Shown here piece by piece: positions 1 through 5,553 of a stretch of 5,553 nt of DNA (the first letter of the stretch is position 1; each line of letters begins with the position of its first letter). This DNA comes from Synergistaceae bacterium (lineage in GTDB: Bacteria; Synergistota; Synergistia; Synergistales; Synergistaceae). The position numbers and the translations under genes were made by a program. Under the pieces are notes generated by a model. It was not told the origin of the DNA. It made no database searches and saw only the letters and a program-made list of their open reading frames with translations. The DNA lies in NCBI GenBank assembly GCA_031274465.1, contig JAISQC010000227.1, positions 1 to 5,553 on the forward strand. The letters run 5' to 3'.

Positions 1-893
1 GACGCGCGCTCGTATTCGTAGAGGCGCTTTATTATTCCGGCAACCTTGGGTTCCTCCTGCCTCACTGATTCGTGGGAATAGACCGAGACGAAAAGGAAAT
101 TCCTCAAAACCTCTATCTGCTCCAATACCGGCGCGCTGAACGCTATCCGCCCGCAGCCGCTGTTTGAGACGACGTCCCTCACAAGAGTGTCTATCCGCAG
201 GCCGTGCGAGGCGCCCAGCGTTTCCACGATGCTTTCGGGTATGTCGCCGCCGTCAATGAAACCCGCGCCCTGCGCGTCGTCGAGGTCGTGGTTGAGGTAT
301 GCTATGGAATCCGAGACGCGGACCACCCATGCCTCGGTCGTGGACGGGTCGTCCAAGGCAAAGCCGTTTCGCACATCGACCTGCCCCTTGGAATGCTGGA
401 TTATGCCCATGCGCACCTCCCAAGTGAGGTTCAAGCCCCTGCCGTCGCGCTCGAGCGAGTCTACGACGCGCAAGCTCTGCATGGCGTGATGGAAAGGCGG
501 CAACCCCTCCGAAACGGCTATGTCCCGCAGCGCGCGCTCGCCCATGTGCCCGAAGGGAGTGTGCCCTAAGTCGTGCGCGAGGGCGATGGCCTCGGTCAGG
601 TCTTCGTTCAGCCGCAGGGTCCGCGAGATGGTGCGGGCTATCTGGGCAACTTCGAGCGTGTGGGTGAGGCGGGTTCTCGGGTGGTCGCTCTCCGGCAGCA
701 GCAGCACCTGCGTCTTGTGCTTCAGCCTGCGAAACGATTTGCTGTGTATAACCCTGTCCCTGTCGCGCTGAAACGCGGTCCGTATCGGGCAGGGCGCCTC
801 GGGCCGCTCGCGGCCCCTGCTTTTGGCCGACGCGCAAGCCCACGGCGCGAGCCACCCCAGCTCACGCTCCTCCCATATTTCCCTGAACGTCAT
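1..893 (-). CDS. dgt: Deoxyguanosinetriphosphate triphosphohydrolase-like HD-domain protein (3' end beyond window)
   Basis: Cytoplasmic metal-dependent phosphohydrolase. The family splits dGTP or other dNTPs into deoxynucleoside and tripolyphosphate and so tunes dNTP pools. I translated 297 codons from ATG 893 to the left edge with no stop; the family usually runs to about 330-380 residues, so only the C-terminus is missing. Visible features: N-terminal EERELGWLAPWA and SRGRERPE (residues 8-32), then IRTAFQRDRDRVIHSKSFRRLKHKTQV (in pieces, 37-63). The HD metal site is H78 (in RTRLTHTLEV), H107-D108 (in HDLGH) and D195 (in VRVSD). The catalytic-loop histidines are H116 (FGHMGE) and H136 (FHHAMQS), and GLNLTWEVR lies at 153-161. 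ATG 893 has GAGG 5 bases upstream and matches the usual MTxRE-type N-terminus. The gene follows the GDYXXLXY gene after 40 bases, so co-transcription is likely. Oddities are the family-consensus changes FGHMGE, HHAMQS and TTEAW. Family assignment is firm; substrate is inferred. Confidence 0.93.
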   Translation of the reverse strand, partial: MTFREIWEERELGWLAPWACASAKSRGRERPEAPCPIRTAFQRDRDRVIHSKSFRRLKHKTQVLLLPESDHPRTRLTHTLEVAQIARTISRTLRLNEDLTEAIALAHDLGHTPFGHMGERALRDIAVSEGLPPFHHAMQSLRVVDSLERDGRGLNLTWEVRMGIIQHSKGQVDVRNGFALDDPSTTEAWVVRVSDSIAYLNHDLDDAQGAGFIDGGDIPESIVETLGASHGLRIDTLVRDVVSNSGCGRIAFSAPVLEQIEVLRNFLFVSVYSHESVRQEEPKVAGIIKRLYEYERA

Positions 894-933
894 GTTGTCC
901 TCGCTCAATTTATCGGCCGGTTTCGTCCCCGCT

Positions 934-1539
934 TCATTCGCCGGCTTCCTCCACAGGTGAATTTCCCCAAAGTTGTTCCGTCCCCCGGCGCTCGTCATCG
1001 GCGGGTTCCACGAATACAAGGCCCTTTATCACCGAGTATCCCCTCAAAATCCGCACATCCGCCAGAACCTTGGAATCGCTAATCTTTCTTTCGATGTTGC
1101 GGCCCGTGCCCTCCGGGACGTAGTAGACGCCGAGCCCGTAGTCGATCGAGGCCCTGCTCCACGACCAGCGTCCGAGCCGCCCCCTCAGATAGAGATTTTC
1201 AGCCGGGCGCCGCGATGAAATGTCTTTTATAGTCCCGACTCCGTCTTTGTCTATGTTCAGCGTGACGTAGACATCTTTTTCGATATAATTCTCTTCTGTT
1301 TCTTCGGGCAGCATGTTCTCCGGAGGGTTCGCTATCTCGTAATCGAGCACTACGTAATCCCCGCGAAGGATGTCCCTCGGGTCGGCGGGCACCGTTTCTA
1401 GCAGAACGCGCGTTCCAAGCAGAAGGATGGTGTATTTGGCAAGCGGGATATAGCACAATACGATCAGGGGCAGAACGGCGATTGCCGCGTATTTCGCCGC
1501 TGCTGATTTCAGTATCTCGATGAGCCGGGCTCTATTCAT
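934..1539 (-). CDS. GDYXXLXY-family membrane-anchored protein
   Basis: Protein of 201 residues with the signature GDYVVLDY at 60-67, preceded by PADPRDILR, the usual run-in of the GDYXXLXY family. A second conserved stretch, YGLGVYYVPEGTG, lies at 134-146. One hydrophobic segment at about 15-32, plus a weaker hydrophobic run at 36-48, predicts an N-terminal anchor with a soluble domain outside the cytoplasm; orientation is inferred. No enzymatic residues are recognisable and the family has no established biochemical role that I know of. Members commonly sit next to DUF2157/DUF4401 membrane proteins, as here: the ATG overlaps the end of the DUF2157 gene by 8 bases (ATGAATAG contains both start and stop), which points to translational coupling. 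A purine-rich AGGGGG lies 8 bases before the start. The C-terminal tail after about residue 178 is charged and probably disordered. Family assignment is strong; function is unknown. Confidence 0.88.
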   Translation of the reverse strand: MNRARLIEILKSAAAKYAAIAVLPLIVLCYIPLAKYTILLLGTRVLLETVPADPRDILRGDYVVLDYEIANPPENMLPEETEENYIEKDVYVTLNIDKDGVGTIKDISSRRPAENLYLRGRLGRWSWSRASIDYGLGVYYVPEGTGRNIERKISDSKVLADVRILRGYSVIKGLVFVEPADDERRGTEQLWGNSPVEEAGE

Positions 1540-2788
1540 CTTCCCCGCCCCCTGAGATCTCCTCCGATGCGGCGTCCGGCAGTTCGGGCTTATCGGACGC
1601 CTTGTGCCATTTCCTGTAGGCGTAAGCGACGCCCAGCATTATGACCCCGCCCGATACGAAAAACAGCGACTTCGACATGAAGCTGTAGAATACGTCGAAA
1701 TACCAGCGCGCCAGAAGCGCGCAGAACAGAAACGTGGCAAACCCTCCGCCGCGCTGACGGCGGATTATGCGGAACACGAGATACGCCCCCAGGAGCAGGC
1801 TCGAGAAGACTGCGGGCGAGGAGACATTGAGGTCTCCGCTATAAGAGTAACGATAGCTGTAGGTATCCCATACGGCTGGAAAAGTCAGGGACATGGCGGA
1901 AATGCCGACCAACAGCAGCCCCTGCCAGTCGAGGTCGCCCGCGTCGAGGCGCCACGCCATCAGCGTGACCGCCCCCCCTATGATCAGGACTCCGAAAATA
2001 TAGGGCAGAATGCTGCGGTCGCTGCCGTTCATCACGCATATCCAAGTGAACCAGTTTACGACGAGGAAGTTGCTCCAGAAAATCCTTCTGGTGGCGCCTC
2101 CGACGAAAAAATTTTTTAATTTCGAGGACTCTGTGCGCGATTTTTTCCGTGCTCCGCTCCACACCCACCATGCGGCGCCAACGAGCAATGCGACGGCAAG
2201 CGTCGCCCTTATCGGGCCTAATGCCGGAAATGCTGCGGTGTCGTAGCTGTAATTGCGATATTCATCGAAATGTTCGATGTAAAGAATATTCATATACGCG
2301 ATGGCAATAATTTCATACAATATATATATGGATATGTTCTGAACTATGAGGAAAGTCGGGGCGAACGCCAAGAGCCATGTTGCCAATAGCCCTGTTACGC
2401 TTCCTTGGGTATGAAACACCTGCGACATGAGCGCAGTGCCGCCCATGAGCAAAAAACCCGAGAGGAGGAGCAGCGCGTCCGAAGCGTTTCTCATCCCGCG
2501 TCGTTCGAAAACATACGCCCCGCCGACGCTTGACGCGTAGGAACCGATGATGAGCGCGATCTTGAACCAAGAGGGCAATGCCTGCCAGTTAGCGGCGATG
2601 AATGTGAGGACGCCGGTGCCTATCATGCACACGCCGAGGGTCAGGACGACGGTCGGCAGGGTCTTCTTGACGACGTAGCACCCCAGTATGCCGCCCCTTT
2701 GCGCGGCGGATATGACTCCGTCCTCGACCCACTTTTGAGATTCGTCCGACAAAAATTGCCGCTTCGATTCGGATATCCTTCGCTCCAA
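1532..2788 (-). CDS. DUF2157-family multi-pass membrane protein
   Basis: Integral membrane protein of unknown function, 418 residues from the preferred TTG start at 2788. The same frame is open up to a GTG at 2842 (436 residues), but that GTG lies inside a perfect hairpin and has no good ribosome binding site, whereas the TTG has GGAGG at 8 bases. The N-terminal soluble helix region contains KWVEDGVISAAQ, typical of DUF2157 proteins. The first membrane hairpin carries GTGVLTFIAANWQALPSWF, matching the family's G-x-F-I-A-x-N-W signature. Hydrophobicity suggests about 12 membrane segments, at roughly residues 45-65, 75-94, 104-122, 132-150, 153-171, 194-211, 235-252, 262-279, 288-305, 326-342, 349-367 and 373-391. 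The C-terminal part with ARWYFDVFYSFMSKSLFFVSGG resembles the DUF4401-like end of such proteins, and the tail is acidic. Two tyrosine-rich loops (NYSYD; YSYRYSYS) stand out. It is coupled to the GDYXXLXY gene by an 8-base overlap. The pair probably works together; a transport or sensing role would be a guess. Confidence 0.87.
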   Translation of the reverse strand: MERRISESKRQFLSDESQKWVEDGVISAAQRGGILGCYVVKKTLPTVVLTLGVCMIGTGVLTFIAANWQALPSWFKIALIIGSYASSVGGAYVFERRGMRNASDALLLLSGFLLMGGTALMSQVFHTQGSVTGLLATWLLAFAPTFLIVQNISIYILYEIIAIAYMNILYIEHFDEYRNYSYDTAAFPALGPIRATLAVALLVGAAWWVWSGARKKSRTESSKLKNFFVGGATRRIFWSNFLVVNWFTWICVMNGSDRSILPYIFGVLIIGGAVTLMAWRLDAGDLDWQGLLLVGISAMSLTFPAVWDTYSYRYSYSGDLNVSSPAVFSSLLLGAYLVFRIIRRQRGGGFATFLFCALLARWYFDVFYSFMSKSLFFVSGGVIMLGVAYAYRKWHKASDKPELPDAASEEISGGGEDE

Positions 2789-2796
2789 ATACAACG

Positions 2797-2801
2797 CCTC
2801 C
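2797..2801 (-). promoter_or_regulatory. Ribosome binding site that sets the DUF2157 start
   Basis: GGAGG on the minus strand, 8 bases before TTG 2788. It lies just after the 3' arm of the intergenic hairpin (6 bases separate them). No comparable site precedes the in-frame GTG at 2842, and the TTG at 2794 is only 2 bases away, too close. This supports TTG 2788 as the start. Confidence 0.6.
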
Positions 2802-2807
2802 GATGAT

Positions 2808-2850
2808 AGTCCCGAGTGCGCGGGGTTTTTCGTTCCGCGCACTCGGGACT
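2808..2850. terminator. Perfect 16-bp hairpin between ppdK and the DUF2157 gene
   Basis: The arms at 2808-2823 (AGTCCCGAGTGCGCGG) and 2835-2850 are exact reverse complements, GC-rich, with an 11-base loop. Read on the plus strand the stem is followed by CTTTTTTA, the form of an intrinsic terminator. On the minus strand, the direction of all genes here, the A-run comes before the stem and the bases after it (ATCATCGG) have no U-tract. It starts 5 bases past the ppdK stop. It may therefore block antisense transcription, protect the ppdK mRNA 3' end, or partly reduce read-through into the membrane pair. The hairpin is certain; its role is inferred. Confidence 0.55.
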
Positions 2851-2855
2851 CTTTT

Positions 2856-5489
2856 TTACTTCAGCTTGCCGAGCGCCGCGTGGGAGGCAGCAAGACGGGC
2901 CACTGGGACGCGGAAGGGCGAGCAGCTCACGTAATTCAGCCCCAGGGAGTGGCAGAACGCCACGCTCGACGGGTTGCCGCCGTGTTCCCCGCAGATTCCG
3001 ATGCTGATGTCATACCTCACCGAACGCCCCTTTTCAGCGGCTATCTTCATGAGGCCGCCGACGCCGTCGCGGTCGAGGACGTGGAAGGGGTTGTGCTCCA
3101 CTACGCCGTCCTCGACGTAGAAGCCGAGGAACTTGTTCTCCGCGTCGTCGCGCGAATATCCGAACGTCGTCTGGGTGAGGTCGTTCGTGCCGAAGCTGAA
3201 AAACTCTGCGTACTCGGCCACTTCGTCAGCGATCATCGCGGCCCTCGGCACCTCGATCATGGTGCCGACCTTGTAGGAGACTTTGGATTTTTCCTTTTCG
3301 ATTATCTCTGCGGCGATCCTGCGCGCCATCGCTTCGAGCCGCTTCATCTCTTCCTTGATCCCGACGAGCGGCATCATTATCTCGGGGTGGACCGCTTTCC
3401 CCTTGCGCGCCACCTCGCAGGCGGCTGAGATTATCGCGCGTATCTGCATCTCGAAGATTTCCGGATAGACTATGCCAAGGCGGCAGCCCCGGAAGCCGAG
3501 CATCGGGTTGAACTCGTGCAGCTCGTTTGCGCGGGCTATCTCAGCCTTTATGGTCTTGCCGCGCTCGCTGTTTTCGCCGACCGACGCCAGCTCTTTCTCG
3601 AGGTCCGGTATCTTGGGCAGGAACTCGTGAAGCGGTGGGTCGAGCAGGCGGATGATGACGGGATACCCGTCCATCGCCTCGAATATCCCAACGAAGTCCT
3701 CGCGCTGCATCGGTTCGAGGCTAGCCAAGGCCGCGACGCGCTCTTCCTTCGTTGACGCTATGACCATCTTCTGCATGGACGGAAGCCTGTCGGCGGCCAT
3801 GAACATGTGTTCCGTGCGGCAAAGCCCCACGCCGCGCGCCCCGAAGTCGCGCGCCCTGCGGGCGTCCTCGGGCGTGTCGGCGTTCGCCCAAACCTCGAGT
3901 TTGGACTCCTTGTCGGCCATGTCTAGGAGGGACCTGAAATCGTCGGAGAACTGAGCGTCGATGAGCGGCATCTTGCCCACGATCACGACCCCGAGCGACC
4001 CGTCGAGCGAGATGAAGTCTCCCTTTTTGACGGTGACGTCGCCCACTTTGAACGACTGGGCTTTTAGGTCTATCTTGACCGTCTCGGCGCCGGATACGCA
4101 CGGCTTGCCCATGCCCCGGGCTACGACCGCGGCGTGGCTGGTCATGCCGCCGTGGCTGGTCAGGACCCCGCGCGCCGCGAAGAGCCCGTGTATGTCGTCG
4201 GGCGTCGTCTCGGGGCGGACCAGTATGACGGGGTTCGCCGCGCCCTTCTCCGCCGCCTCGTCGGCGTCGAAGACGACTTCCCCGACCGCCGCGCCCGGGG
4301 AGGCCGGCAGGCCCTTTGCCAGCACCTTGTATTTCGCGGTCGGGTCGATCTGCGGATGGAGGAGCATCTCGACCTGCTCCGGGGAGACGCGGGTCACGGC
4401 GGTGGTAGCGTCGATCAGCCCTTCCCGGTGCATGTCCATGGCTATCTTGACTTCGGCGGCTGCCGTGCGCTTGCCGTTGCGCGTCTGGAGTATGTAGAGC
4501 TTGCCGCGCTCGACGGTGAATTCGATGTCCTGCATGTCCTTGTAGTGTTTCTCGAGCAATTCGGCTATGCGTGAAAACTCTTTGTATACGTCGGGCATGA
4601 CCTTTTCCAGCTCGGCTATTGGGCTTGGTGTCCTGATGCCGGCCACTACGTCCTCGCCCTGCGCGTTGACCAGATACTCGCCATACAGTTTGTTTTCGCC
4701 GGTCGATGCGTTGCGGGTGAAGCAGACGCCGGTGCCGCAGTCGTCGCCGAGGTTGCCGAAGACCATCGAAACCACGTTCACTGCGGTTCCGAGGTCGGCC
4801 GATATGTTGTTGATCTTGCGGTAGGTGTTGGCCCGGGGCGTGTTCCAACTGCGGAAGACCGCGTCGATTGCGAGGCGGAGCTGTTTGGCCGGGTCGGTCG
4901 GGAATTCCTTCCCCGCGCGCTTCACTATATCTTTATAATCGCCGGTCAGCTTTTTGAGCGAGTCGACCGGTATCTGATGGTCGAATTCGACCCCGAGGGA
5001 CTTGCGCACCTCGCCCAGCTTCTCCTCGAAATGTTCGACGCCGACCTCGAGCACGACGTCCGAAAACATCTGTATGAACCTGCGATAGCTGTCGTAAGCA
5101 AATCGCGAGTCGCCGGAGCTTTTGGCAAGAGCCTCCACAGTGTCGTCGTTGAGGCCGAGGTTGAGTATGGTGTCCATCATGCCTGGCATTGAAACAGGGG
5201 CGCCGGAGCGGACCGATACGAGAAGGGGGTTGTCGAGCGAGCCGAACTTTTTGCCTGTGGCGGATTCGACGCGGCCTACCGCCGACATCACATCGCCCCA
5301 TATTTCGTCTAGCAGGTTCGCGCCCTGCGTCCAGTACGCCTTGCACGCGTCGGTGGTGATGATGAACCCCGGAGGCACTGGAAGCCCGATCTTGCTCATC
5401 TGAGCGAGATTGGCGCCCTTGCCCCCGAGCAGCGAGCGCATGCTCGCGTCGCCCTCGTTAAAATCGTAAACGTATTTCTTGCCAGCCAT
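2856..5489 (-). CDS. ppdK: Pyruvate, phosphate dikinase (PPDK)
   Basis: Cytoplasmic enzyme interconverting ATP + Pi + pyruvate and AMP + PPi + PEP. In anaerobes it often runs as a PPi-dependent glycolytic step and can also serve gluconeogenesis. The protein is complete at 877 residues, normal for the family. The N-terminal ATP-binding domain (about 1-340) carries GGKGANLAQM (K24), VSVRSGAPVSMPGMMDT (R94) and the ATP-grasp end with E323, Q335 and R337. The swivelling phosphohistidine domain (about 390-505) has GGMTSHAAVVARG with catalytic H452; the adjacent T450 is the residue that PDRP-type regulators phosphorylate in homologues. The C-terminal PEP/pyruvate barrel (about 515-870) has R558 (GLCRTEHMF), R614 (IIRLLDPPLHEFLP), E746 (GTMIEVPRAA), N769-D770 (FGTNDLTQ) and catalytic C833 (GICGEHGG). 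The numbering lies within a few residues of the Clostridium symbiosum enzyme. ATG 5489 has AGGAGGT 7 bases upstream. No lesion or missing key residue is seen. Confidence 0.98.
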   Translation of the reverse strand: MAGKKYVYDFNEGDASMRSLLGGKGANLAQMSKIGLPVPPGFIITTDACKAYWTQGANLLDEIWGDVMSAVGRVESATGKKFGSLDNPLLVSVRSGAPVSMPGMMDTILNLGLNDDTVEALAKSSGDSRFAYDSYRRFIQMFSDVVLEVGVEHFEEKLGEVRKSLGVEFDHQIPVDSLKKLTGDYKDIVKRAGKEFPTDPAKQLRLAIDAVFRSWNTPRANTYRKINNISADLGTAVNVVSMVFGNLGDDCGTGVCFTRNASTGENKLYGEYLVNAQGEDVVAGIRTPSPIAELEKVMPDVYKEFSRIAELLEKHYKDMQDIEFTVERGKLYILQTRNGKRTAAAEVKIAMDMHREGLIDATTAVTRVSPEQVEMLLHPQIDPTAKYKVLAKGLPASPGAAVGEVVFDADEAAEKGAANPVILVRPETTPDDIHGLFAARGVLTSHGGMTSHAAVVARGMGKPCVSGAETVKIDLKAQSFKVGDVTVKKGDFISLDGSLGVVIVGKMPLIDAQFSDDFRSLLDMADKESKLEVWANADTPEDARRARDFGARGVGLCRTEHMFMAADRLPSMQKMVIASTKEERVAALASLEPMQREDFVGIFEAMDGYPVIIRLLDPPLHEFLPKIPDLEKELASVGENSERGKTIKAEIARANELHEFNPMLGFRGCRLGIVYPEIFEMQIRAIISAACEVARKGKAVHPEIMMPLVGIKEEMKRLEAMARRIAAEIIEKEKSKVSYKVGTMIEVPRAAMIADEVAEYAEFFSFGTNDLTQTTFGYSRDDAENKFLGFYVEDGVVEHNPFHVLDRDGVGGLMKIAAEKGRSVRYDISIGICGEHGGNPSSVAFCHSLGLNYVSCSPFRVPVARLAASHAALGKLK

Positions 5490-5496
5490 ACATGTT

Positions 5497-5503
5497 ACCT
5501 CCT
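5497..5503 (-). promoter_or_regulatory. Strong ribosome binding site of ppdK
   Basis: AGGAGGT lies 7 bases before the ppdK ATG and is close to the ideal anti-Shine-Dalgarno match. It overlaps a possible upstream stop codon (TGA, 5505-5503) by one base, consistent with coupling to a preceding gene. An out-of-frame ATG (5493-5491) lies between it and the real start, and ATGAGGAGGTAA (5506-5495) forms a three-codon frame around it, probably by chance. Confidence 0.7.
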
Positions 5504-5553
5504 CATGATATTTTTATCTCCGGGCGTTTGGCGTCGCGGGTCAAAGGCATCTG
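5503..5553 (-). CDS. Possible C-terminal tail of an upstream gene (partial)
   Basis: An open frame enters from the right edge and gives 16 codons (QMPLTRDAKRPEIKIS) before TGA at 5505-5503, right at the ppdK ribosome binding site. Its third-position base use resembles the real genes here better than the other open frame, which ends in TAA at 5497-5495. The product cannot be recognised from so little. By analogy with Firmicutes gene order it might be glyS or the PPDK regulatory protein, but nothing in these residues shows that. No convincing promoter is visible in this stretch. Confidence 0.3.
   Translation of the reverse strand, partial: QMPLTRDAKRPEIKIS

Noticed and set aside
253..855. 200-residue minus-strand open frame rich in Arg, Ala and Pro
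   Set aside because: It lies in another frame over the dgt gene, whose own frame shows the full HD-family motif set. Its composition is typical of an out-of-frame reading of GC-rich DNA.
2281..2345. Possible internal minus-strand promoter (TTGTAT, 18 bases, TATATG) in the AT-rich patch
   Set aside because: Both boxes are poor matches and the patch encodes a membrane segment, so AT-richness alone explains it.
2880..3428. 182-residue plus-strand open frame opposite the ppdK end, and other plus-strand frames such as 4134-4574 and 1604-2119
   Set aside because: Antisense shadows produced by codon bias on the coding strand. None has a convincing ribosome binding site or family resemblance.
3721..4848. 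375-residue minus-strand open frame inside ppdK
   Set aside because: An Arg/Gly/His-rich shadow in another frame of ppdK, with no recognisable domain. The ppdK frame carries all the catalytic motifs.
5508..5545. Possible ppdK promoter with TTGACC as -35 box
   Set aside because: No acceptable -10 box at 16-18 bases; the nearest AT-rich hexamer (GATAAA) is about 20 bases away, and the stretch may be coding.

Overview
This window looks like ordinary bacterial chromosome. All the genes I can support lie on the minus strand, so transcription runs from right to left. The DNA is fairly GC-rich, and the real reading frames mix G/C-ending codons with frequent ATA (Ile) and AGG (Arg). Together with the gene neighbourhood, this suggests an anaerobic bacterium of a Firmicutes-like or Synergistota-like lineage. 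That is an inference from codon use and gene order, not a firm assignment.

Layout in the direction of transcription: (i) about 50 bases at the right edge (5503-5553) may hold the last codons of an upstream gene whose stop touches the next ribosome binding site. (ii) A complete pyruvate, phosphate dikinase gene (ppdK, 5489-2856) has all the catalytic residues I checked. (iii) A short intergenic gap holds a perfect 16-bp hairpin with an 11-base loop (2808-2850). (iv) A multi-pass membrane protein of the DUF2157 family (best start 2788, end 1532) follows and overlaps by 8 bases (v) a small single-pass protein of the GDYXXLXY family (1539-934). (vi) After 40 bases comes a deoxyguanosinetriphosphate triphosphohydrolase-like HD-domain gene (dgt; start 893), whose 3' end runs off the left edge.

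ppdK interconverts PEP and pyruvate using ATP/AMP and Pi/PPi. dgt hydrolyses dNTPs, typically dGTP, to the nucleoside and tripolyphosphate. In many Firmicutes these two genes sit in the neighbourhood glyQ-glyS-PDRP-ppdK-dgt-dnaG-sigA. By analogy, glyS or the PPDK regulator may lie to the right of this window and dnaG to the left. The unusual point is that the DUF2157 + GDYXXLXY pair, a recurring membrane module of unknown function, sits between ppdK and dgt. I see no tRNA, rRNA, CRISPR array, insertion sequence or phage gene. The most useful observations are the hairpin and the corrected start it implies for the DUF2157 gene, the placement of the uncharacterised membrane module, and departures from family consensus in the dGTPase active-site region.
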